The notes beneath the pieces were generated by a model. That model worked only from the letters and a program-made list of their open reading frames with translations. It was not told the DNA's origin and ran no database searches. A stretch of 64,000 bases of DNA from Clostridiales bacterium. GTDB lineage: Bacteria; Bacillota; Clostridia; Oscillospirales; Oscillospiraceae. The stretch lies in contig SFIY01000003.1 in assembly GCA_004555205.1 (NCBI GenBank), forward strand, positions 1-64,000. Direction: 5' to 3'. Positions 57,621-64,000 of the stretch are shown here, one piece after another; positions within the stretch are counted from its first letter, which is position 1; each line of letters begins with the position of its first letter. The position numbers were made by a program, and so were the translations under genes.

Positions 57621-57688
57621 CTATCATAAGGAAAATTGGACAAATAGGCGCATTTTACAGATAAACGATCCTAAAGGGGGAGCTTTCA

Positions 57689-59005
57689 TTGAATTCATTA
57701 GCCGATGTGTGGGAAGTTGTGCTGGAGCGGCTGCGCAGTGATTTATCCGAGGTCAGTATTCGCTCGTTCTTTGACGAGGTTTCCGTGGTGACCATGGAGG
57801 ATTCCGCTTTCGTGCTGCACTGCAACAACCCTTTTAAAAAGAGTACCATTGAAGCGCGCTTCATGAATTATATCAAGGAGGCGCTGCGTGAGATCTTTTC
57901 CTCCAATCTGGAGGTGAAGATTCTGGATGACGAGCAGTTGGCCGCCTATCACGGCGTTGCGCCCGATCATCCCGGCGCGCTGATCGATTCGGACACCTTC
58001 ACCTTTGAAACCTATGTGGTGGGCTCCAGTAACAAGCTGGCCTACGCCGCGGCCCGGGCGGTGGCCGAGCATCCGGGTGAAAATTACAATCCGCTGTTCA
58101 TCTACGGCGACTCCGGTCTGGGCAAGACCCATTTGCTCTACGCCATTGCCCATCAGGTGAAGAAAAATCGCTCCGACAGCCGCATCGTCTATATCAAGGG
58201 CGACGATTTTACCAACGAGCTGGTGGCCTCCATCCGTGAAGGTAAAAACTTCGAGTTCCGCGAGAAATACCGTCAGGCGTCGCTGCTGCTGGTGGACGAT
58301 ATTCAGTTTATCGCCGGCAAGCAGCAGACCCAGGAGGAATTTTTCCATACCTTCAACACGCTGTATGAGTCCGGCAAGCAGATCGTGCTGACTTCCGACC
58401 GTCCGCCCCGTGAGATGACGCAGTTGGAGGACCGTCTGCGTACCCGTTTTGAATGGGGCTTGATGGTGGATGTTGTGCCGCCGGATTTTGAAACGCGTCT
58501 GGCGATTTTGAAAAACAAGGCGGCGCTGCTGGGCGTGACGCTGCCGGACGATGTGTCCGCCAACATTGCCGAGAATGTCACTGCCAACGTGCGGCAGTTG
58601 GAGGGCACGCTGAACAAGATTCTGGCCGTGCGTGACCTTTTAGGCACGCAGGTGGATGAAAATTCCGTGGACCGGGTGGTGCGGGATATGCTCAAGGCAG
58701 ACAACGAGTATGTGCCCAAGCCCCACGACATCATCGACTATATCTGCAAGTATTACAACGTGGATGAGGATACCCTGCGCGGTCAGAACCGGGGACGCGA
58801 CATCGTCAATGCCCGCCAGATCGCCATGTATCTGATCCGCCGCATGACCAATCTGTCCCTTAACGACATCGGCAAGGAGTTCGGACACCGGGATCACACC
58901 ACCGTTCTGCACTCGCTGGACAAGGTGGAGACCCAGATGCGCTCCGACCCCGCCTTTGCCGAAGTGGTGAAGGAGATCACCACCAACATCAACGCCAAGC
59001 ATTGA
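57689..59005 (+). CDS. dnaA: Chromosomal replication initiator DnaA
   Basis: 438 aa from a TTG start with AAAGGGGG eight bases ahead. Domain I (LADVWEVVLERLRSDLS), short domain II, AAA+ domain III with Walker A GDSGLGKTHLLYA and LLVDDIQF, and DNA-binding domain IV with GKEFGHRDHTTVLHS. It opens oriC by binding the boxes downstream of its own gene. TTG may keep its level low. Confidence 0.97.
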   Translation: MNSLADVWEVVLERLRSDLSEVSIRSFFDEVSVVTMEDSAFVLHCNNPFKKSTIEARFMNYIKEALREIFSSNLEVKILDDEQLAAYHGVAPDHPGALIDSDTFTFETYVVGSSNKLAYAAARAVAEHPGENYNPLFIYGDSGLGKTHLLYAIAHQVKKNRSDSRIVYIKGDDFTNELVASIREGKNFEFREKYRQASLLLVDDIQFIAGKQQTQEEFFHTFNTLYESGKQIVLTSDRPPREMTQLEDRLRTRFEWGLMVDVVPPDFETRLAILKNKAALLGVTLPDDVSANIAENVTANVRQLEGTLNKILAVRDLLGTQVDENSVDRVVRDMLKADNEYVPKPHDIIDYICKYYNVDEDTLRGQNRGRDIVNARQIAMYLIRRMTNLSLNDIGKEFGHRDHTTVLHSLDKVETQMRSDPAFAEVVKEITTNINAKH

Positions 59006-59252
59006 CCTTTTTCCACATTTTCCTGTGGAATCCACGTGGAAGAACGGTGAATATCTTTCCTTTGTGGATAATCGGTGGAATCCTGTAGAAAAAAACCGCT
59101 TTTGGCTGTTGATAAATTTTCCTTTATTTGCAAGGATTCGCCATGGTTTTCCACATTCGTTTTCCCTACGACTACTGTTACTAAAAAAAGATTAGTTTAT
59201 GTTTGGTTTTCCGAAAATATTCATGAAGTTTTAAGAAAGGAATCAAATCGAT
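59006..59252. other. oriC: Replication origin (oriC) between dnaA and dnaN
   Basis: DnaA boxes: perfect TGTGGATAA at 59063; near matches TTTTCCACA at 59009 and 59147, TGTGGAATC at 59024, GGTGGAATC at 59074 and TGTTGATAA at 59107. An AT-rich stretch (59166-59240) next to dnaN is a candidate unwinding element. Position and box density agree with Firmicute origins. Confidence 0.88.
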
Positions 59253-60365
59253 ATGCTGCGATTTTCTTGTGAGAAGGCTCTGCTGCAAAATGCCATTTCC
59301 ACCACCTCCCGCGCCGTGGCCGCCAAAAGCTCCATTCCCGCGCTGGAGGGTATTCTGCTGGAGGGTGACGAGCGTCTGACCCTGTCCGGCTTTAATATGC
59401 AGACCGGTATCCGCACCTCCTTTGAGGCGGAGATCCACGAAGCCGGCCGCATTGTGATCAATGCCCGCCTCTTCGGCGAAATTATCCGCAAGATGCCTGA
59501 TGACATCATCGTGCTCCACGCCGATGAAAAGTACATGGTCCATCTGACCTGCGGCGACGCCAGCTTCGACATTATGGGTCTGAGCGCTGAGGACTATCCG
59601 GAGCTTCCGGAGGTGGACGACGAGTATTCCATGTCCATCGCCCAGAATACGCTCAAGTCCATGATTAACCAGACCGGCTTTGCCGTGTCCACCAACGAAA
59701 GCCGCCCTGTCCATACGGGTTCTCTCTTTGAGATCAGCGATCAGGGCTTAACGGTGGTATCGGTGGACGGTTTCCGTCTGGCCCTGCGCCGTGAGCCGCT
59801 GGAGCGCATCGACGGCGGCGCGTTCCGCTTCGTAGCGCCCGGCGCGGCACTGAAGGAAGTGGAAAACATCTGCAGCGACAGCGACGAGCTGATCTCCGTG
59901 ATCCTGGGCAAGCGCCATCTGCTGTTTGAAACCGGCGCCACGCAGTTGATCTGCCGCCGCTTGGAGGGCGAGTTTTTGGATTACAAGAACGCCATTCCCC
60001 GCAACAACCCCATTTGCGTGCAGGTGGAAAAGCGCGCGATGATGGAGAGTCTTGACCGCGTCAGCGTGGTAATCAGCGAGAAGCTGAAAAGCCCCGTGCG
60101 CTGCGTGTTTGACTGCGATAAGGTCTATTTCTCCGCTAAAACCGGCAACGGCGAGGCAAAGGATATTTGCCCCCTGTCCGGTGACGGACAAGGGCTGGAG
60201 ATCGGCTTTAACAACCGCTATTTGCTGGACGCCCTGCGCTATGCGCCGGCTGACACGGTGAATATCGAGCTGAATACCGGCATTTCGCCCTGCATCATTG
60301 TGCCGGCCAACGGCGAGGAGAACTTCCTCTACATGGTGCTGCCGGTGCGCTTGAAGGCGCAATAA
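59253..60365 (+). CDS. dnaN: DNA polymerase III sliding clamp (beta subunit)
   Basis: 370 aa, three similar domains. Typical blocks: NAISTTSRAVAAKSSIPALEGI, GFRLALRREPL, and the C terminus MVLPVRLKAQ. It forms the ring that holds polymerase and MutS/MutL on DNA. Ribosome site AGAAAGGAATC. Order dnaA-dnaN is universal. Confidence 0.97.
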   Translation: MLRFSCEKALLQNAISTTSRAVAAKSSIPALEGILLEGDERLTLSGFNMQTGIRTSFEAEIHEAGRIVINARLFGEIIRKMPDDIIVLHADEKYMVHLTCGDASFDIMGLSAEDYPELPEVDDEYSMSIAQNTLKSMINQTGFAVSTNESRPVHTGSLFEISDQGLTVVSVDGFRLALRREPLERIDGGAFRFVAPGAALKEVENICSDSDELISVILGKRHLLFETGATQLICRRLEGEFLDYKNAIPRNNPICVQVEKRAMMESLDRVSVVISEKLKSPVRCVFDCDKVYFSAKTGNGEAKDICPLSGDGQGLEIGFNNRYLLDALRYAPADTVNIELNTGISPCIIVPANGEENFLYMVLPVRLKAQ

Positions 60366-60382
60366 AAGGTTAAAAGAGTGAT

Positions 60383-60601
60383 ATGATGACGACCATTACC
60401 ATTACAACCGAATATATCAAGCTGCAGGATCTGCTGAAATTCGCCGCCATCGCCTCTACCGGCGGTGAGGCCAAAATTATGGTGCAGGAGGGACAGGTCA
60501 CCGTCAACGGTGAGGTCTGTACCCAGCGGGGCAGGAAGATCCGCCCCGGCGATGATGTGTGCGCAAATGGCGCGCACTATACCGTCAGCTATGCGGATTG
60601 A
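60383..60601 (+). CDS. yaaA: S4-domain RNA-binding protein YaaA
   Basis: 72 aa single S4 domain: YIKLQDLLKFAAIASTGGEAK and VNGEVCTQRGRKIRPGD. Found between dnaN and recF in Firmicutes; linked by others to ribosome assembly or RNA metabolism. Its end overlaps the recF start by 11 bp. A second ATG is at 60386. Confidence 0.93.
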   Translation: MMTTITITTEYIKLQDLLKFAAIASTGGEAKIMVQEGQVTVNGEVCTQRGRKIRPGDDVCANGAHYTVSYAD

Positions 60602-61694
60602 CGCGCTGACGTTGGAGGGGTTTCGCAACTATGAAAAGCAGAGCCTTTCCTTTGACCCCAACTGCAATGTGATCTACGGGGAGAATGCCCAGGGCAAGAC
60701 GAATCTGCTGGAGGCCATGGTGTATCTCTCCTGCGGCCGGTCGCCCCGGGCAAGAGCCGATCGGGAAATGATTGGCTTTGAGAGGGACAGCGCCCTGATT
60801 GCAGGGCAGATCGATTCCCGCGGCCGCACCTTCAAGACGGAGATCCGGCTGCAGCGGGGCAAGCGGCGGAAGATGACCGTCAACGGCGTGACGGCGAAGA
60901 ATAACGCGGCGCTGAGCCATGTGCTCCATACGGTGTTCTTTTGCCCGGAGGATTTGTTCCTGATCCGCGACGGCGCTGCCGCCAGACGGCGGTTTATGGA
61001 CATTTCCCTCTGTCAGCTCCGTCCGCGCTACGCCGAAGCCCTGGCCGAGTACAGCCGTCTTTATGAGCATAAGACCCGTATTCTGCGGGACAGTGAGGAC
61101 TATCCGCAGCTTTTGCAGACCCTGCCCGATTTTAACGCAAGGCTCTGTCAGGCAGGCGCGGTGCTGATCCACTACCGGGCAAGATTCTGTGAAGCATTGC
61201 AGGAGTATGCCGCACAGGCACACAGGGAGTGCAGCGGCGGCAGGGAGGAGCTGACTCTGTGCTATCAGACGGTAAAAACGGTCACAGACCCCTTTGCCGC
61301 CCACGGAGAGATCGTTTCGGCGCTGACAGAGCATCAAAACAGCCACTATGCGGCGGAGATTGCCTCCGGTCTGTGCCTGAGCGGCCCGCATAAGGACGAC
61401 ATCGAGGTCACCGTGAACGGGCACAGCGCCCGGCAATTCTGCTCTCAGGGACAGGTACGCACGGCGGCGCTTTCCTTGAAGCTGGCGGAGCGTGAAATCC
61501 ATAAAAATGCCATCGGGGAATATCCGGTGATGCTGCTGGACGATGTGCTCAGCGAACTGGACCCCAAGCGGCAGGAGTATGTGCTCAACCGCATTGCCGG
61601 CGGTCAGGTGTTCATCACCTGCTGCGAAAATGACCGTCTGGACGCCCTGCTGCAGGGCAAGGTGTTCCATATCAGAAAAGGGGAGGTGTTGTGA
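60591..61694 (+). CDS. recF: DNA replication and repair protein RecF
   Basis: 367 aa SMC-like ATPase without the long coiled coil. Walker A GENAQGKTNLLEA, signature SGPHKDDIE, Walker B LLDDVLSELDPKRQ. It loads RecA at gaps. The true start at 60591 is inside yaaA; the longer frame is an artefact. Confidence 0.96.
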   Translation: MRIDALTLEGFRNYEKQSLSFDPNCNVIYGENAQGKTNLLEAMVYLSCGRSPRARADREMIGFERDSALIAGQIDSRGRTFKTEIRLQRGKRRKMTVNGVTAKNNAALSHVLHTVFFCPEDLFLIRDGAAARRRFMDISLCQLRPRYAEALAEYSRLYEHKTRILRDSEDYPQLLQTLPDFNARLCQAGAVLIHYRARFCEALQEYAAQAHRECSGGREELTLCYQTVKTVTDPFAAHGEIVSALTEHQNSHYAAEIASGLCLSGPHKDDIEVTVNGHSARQFCSQGQVRTAALSLKLAEREIHKNAIGEYPVMLLDDVLSELDPKRQEYVLNRIAGGQVFITCCENDRLDALLQGKVFHIRKGEVL

Positions 61695-61984
61695 TGGGTT
61701 TTCTCCACATCGGACAGAATGTGATGCTGGAGGACAAGCGCATCATCGGCATCTTTGACTTGGACATTACCTCCCAGTCCAAGCTGACACGACAATTTTT
61801 GACCGCGGCGGAGGAGAACAGCGTGGTGCTGGACGCCTGCGAGGACATACCCAAGTCCTTTCTGGTGTGCGACCACCCCTATCACCGCCAGATCGTCTAT
61901 ATCTCGCAGCTCAATACCCAAACGCTGCTGAAACGAGCCCAAGAAGAAGGAGAGAAGCATCTATGTCAGAACGCGAAAAAGTAA
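61694..61984 (+). CDS. remB: RemB/YaaB (DUF370) family regulator
   Basis: 96 aa. FLHIGQNVMLEDKRIIGIFDLD and SFLVCDHPYHRQIVYISQLNTQTLLKR are typical. In Bacillus RemA/RemB regulate biofilm matrix genes; DNA binding here is inferred. Its ATG overlaps the recF stop and its 3' end overlaps gyrB by 22 bp. Confidence 0.9.
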   Translation: MGFLHIGQNVMLEDKRIIGIFDLDITSQSKLTRQFLTAAEENSVVLDACEDIPKSFLVCDHPYHRQIVYISQLNTQTLLKRAQEEGEKHLCQNAKK

Positions 61985-63900
61985 CGGCTGCCACGGAAGA
62001 ATACGGCGCATCAAATATTCAGGTGTTGGAAGGCCTGGAGGCGGTGCGCAAGCGTCCGGGTATGTATATCGGCTCCACCAGCGCCAGCGGTCTGCACCAT
62101 CTGGTGTATGAGATCGTGGATAACTCCATCGATGAGGCGCTGGCAGGCTTCTGCACGGAGATCACGGTGACCATCAACGAGGGCAATACCATCACCGTCA
62201 CCGATAACGGACGCGGCATTCCCGTGGACATCCAGCCCCAGACGGGCCGGCCTGCGCTGGAGGTGGTGTTCACCGTGCTGCACGCCGGCGGCAAGTTCGG
62301 CGGCGGCGGCTACAAGGTGTCCGGCGGTCTGCACGGCGTGGGTGCTTCGGTGGTCAATGCCCTGTCGGAATGGCTGACCGTGCAGGTCCATAAAAACGGC
62401 AAGATCCACGAAATGGCCTTTTCCCGCGGCGACATCACCAAGGAATTGACCATCGTGGGCGACACCGACCACACCGGCACCGTCGTCACCTTCAAGCCGG
62501 ACGATCTGATGTTCGACACGCTGGAATACGACTATGAGACCCTGCATACCCGTATGCGCGAGCAGGCCTTTTTGAATGCGGGTCTGCGTATCACCATCAC
62601 CGATGATCGTCCCGGCAGAGAGCAGAGCGATACCATGTGCTATGAGGGCGGTATCCGCGAGTTTGTGACATTCATCAATAAAAATAAGACCCCCCTGCAT
62701 AACGAGGTCATCTATATGACCGGCGACAAGGGCGACGCCACGGCGGAGATCGCCCTGCAGTACCACGACGGCTACAACGAAACGCTGGTGTCCTTTGCCA
62801 ACGACATCCATACCCCTGAGGGCGGTATGCACGAAACCGGCTTCAAGGCGGCACTGACCCGCGTGCTCAACGCCTACGGCAGCAAATACGGCATGATCAA
62901 GGGAGACGATAAGGTATCCGGCGAGGACTGCCGGGAGGGTATCACCGCCGTGATTTCCGTCAAGCTGACAGAGGCGCAGTTTGAGGGCCAGACCAAGGCC
63001 AAGCTGGGCAATGCCCATATCCGCACGCTGGTGGACAGTCTGGTCAGCGATCAGTTGATGGTCTATCTGGAGGAGCACCCTGTGGTGGCCCGTACCATTC
63101 TGGACAAGGCGCTGACCGCCAACCGCGCCAGAGAGGCGGCACGCAAGGCCCGCGAGTCCATTCGCCGCAAGACGGCGCTGGGCGGCGCGGCCATGCCCGA
63201 TAAGCTGCGCGACTGCAACGAAAACAACCCGGAGCTGACGGAGCTCTACATCGTGGAGGGCGACTCCGCAGGCGGCAGTGCCACACAGGGACGCGACAGC
63301 CGTTTTCAGGCGATCCTGCCGCTGTGGGGCAAGATGCTGAATGTGGAAAAGGCCCGGGCGGACAAGGTCTACGGCAACGACAAGCTGCAGCCTGTGATCA
63401 CCGCGCTGGGCGCCGGTATCGGCGAGGAGTTTGACACCAATAAGCTGCGCTATCACAAGGTCATCATCATGGCCGATGCCGATGTGGACGGTGCCCATAT
63501 CCGCACGCTGCTGCTGACCTTCTTCTTCCGCTTCATGCGGCCCATGATCGAGCAGGGCTATGTGTATTCCGCCGTGCCGCCGCTTTATAAGCTGACACGG
63601 GGCAAGACTACCCGCGTGGCCTACAGCGATGAGGAGCGCGATCAGGTCAGCGCCGAAATGCGCGGGGGCAATCCCGATGCCAAGGTGGACATCAGCCGCT
63701 TTAAGGGCCTGGGCGAAATGAACCCCCATGAGCTGTGGGAGACCACCATGGACCCGGAAAAGCGCACCCTGCGCCGTATTACGCTGGACGACGCCGTCCG
63801 CGCCGATGCCACCTTTACCGTGCTGATGGGCGAAAAGGTGGAGCCGCGCAAGGAATTTATTGAGAAGAACGCCAAATATGCGGTCAATCTGGACTATTAA
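61963..63900 (+). CDS. gyrB: DNA gyrase subunit B
   Basis: 645 aa. GHKL ATPase (EIVDNSIDEALAG, DNGRGIPVD, GGLHGVGASVVNALS), transducer, and TOPRIM with YIVEGDSAGGSATQGRD and MADADVDGAHIRTLLL; C-terminal RFKGLGEMNPHELWETTM. The start with AAGAAGGAGAGAAG ahead begins inside remB. Pairs with gyrA immediately downstream. Confidence 0.97.
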   Translation: MSEREKVTAATEEYGASNIQVLEGLEAVRKRPGMYIGSTSASGLHHLVYEIVDNSIDEALAGFCTEITVTINEGNTITVTDNGRGIPVDIQPQTGRPALEVVFTVLHAGGKFGGGGYKVSGGLHGVGASVVNALSEWLTVQVHKNGKIHEMAFSRGDITKELTIVGDTDHTGTVVTFKPDDLMFDTLEYDYETLHTRMREQAFLNAGLRITITDDRPGREQSDTMCYEGGIREFVTFINKNKTPLHNEVIYMTGDKGDATAEIALQYHDGYNETLVSFANDIHTPEGGMHETGFKAALTRVLNAYGSKYGMIKGDDKVSGEDCREGITAVISVKLTEAQFEGQTKAKLGNAHIRTLVDSLVSDQLMVYLEEHPVVARTILDKALTANRAREAARKARESIRRKTALGGAAMPDKLRDCNENNPELTELYIVEGDSAGGSATQGRDSRFQAILPLWGKMLNVEKARADKVYGNDKLQPVITALGAGIGEEFDTNKLRYHKVIIMADADVDGAHIRTLLLTFFFRFMRPMIEQGYVYSAVPPLYKLTRGKTTRVAYSDEERDQVSAEMRGGNPDAKVDISRFKGLGEMNPHELWETTMDPEKRTLRRITLDDAVRADATFTVLMGEKVEPRKEFIEKNAKYAVNLDY

Positions 63901-63977
63901 GCCGCTGAAGACGCCCGCTCCGCTGCCCTATGTCCGCGGCGGAAGAGGCACTATATTTTCCTCAAGGAGGATAAAAC

Positions 63978-64000
63978 ATGAGTAAGAAACCCCAGTACGA
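63978..64000 (+). CDS. gyrA: DNA gyrase subunit A (first codons only)
   Basis: ATG at 63978 with AAGGAGGATAAAAC in front, reading MSKKPQY before the window ends. The call rests on position after gyrB at the origin; only seven codons are visible. Confidence 0.75.

Overview
The window is about 64 kb of a spore-forming, butyrate-producing, fairly GC-rich Firmicute, most likely of the Oscillospiraceae / Clostridium cluster IV type. Four things point there: sporulation genes (spoIID, spoVAC, bofA with yaaL); a butyrate kinase; a T-box leader on metG together with TTGACA-17-TATAAT promoters; and Firmicute gene orders such as miaB-mutS-mutL-miaA-hfq and yidD-rnpA-rpmH / dnaA-dnaN-yaaA-recF-remB-gyrB-gyrA. 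The genus is inferred, not shown. The right end holds the replication origin: the rpmH and dnaA operons diverge and a cluster of DnaA boxes lies between dnaA and dnaN.

Layout. 1-2.5 kb is the AT-rich integrase end of an integrative element (a regulator-like ORF running in from the left edge, an excisionase, a tyrosine integrase and an array of short TGTTGTCCC repeats), abutting the 3' end of rpsI. 2.5-16.3 kb is core: rplM-rpsI, a TtcA-like tRNA thiolase, yaaL-bofA, tadA, spoIID, a two-component system with an HtrA protease, two radical-SAM genes, mutY, tdk, hemW with a ferredoxin, and spoVAC. At 16.2-17.25 kb a 928-bp AT-rich insert carrying one orphan membrane-protein gene sits between two near-identical copies of the spoVAC 3' end. 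17.5-22.6 kb holds a topoisomerase IV pair and a lipoprotein. 22.6-28.1 kb is an accessory strip: tRNA-Gly followed by a second copy of its 3' end and an acquired VOC gene, a YitT transporter, a sigma-region-4-like gene overlapping a small partner, tRNA-Thr and tRNA-Tyr followed by tandem tRNA-3'-end-like stem-loops, and a CI/LexA-type repressor with three palindromic operators and a divergent promoter.

28-49 kb is again core: an SDR, tRNA-Val, a CaCA exchanger, lspA-rluD, miaB-mutS-mutL-miaA-hfq, an HlyD-like protein, yggS-sepF-divIVA, a HAD phosphatase, a LysM/G5/M23 cell-wall protein with a WalR-like box at its promoter, an XRE regulator and lepA. 49-57 kb has metG with a Met T-box and a hexamer-repeat 5' UTR, exoA, buk, and jag-yidC-yidD-rnpA-rpmH. 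57-64 kb is the origin and dnaA-dnaN-yaaA-recF-remB-gyrB with the first codons of gyrA.

The least ordinary theme is recurrence. At four places (spoVAC, tRNA-Gly, tRNA-Tyr, lepA) the 3' end of a gene is repeated a short distance downstream, with foreign or structured DNA between the copies. This is the pattern left by site-specific or homologous insertion into gene 3' ends. A fifth element, with its integrase, lies against the rpsI 3' end. All gene calls rest on reading motifs in the translated sequence; no database search was run.
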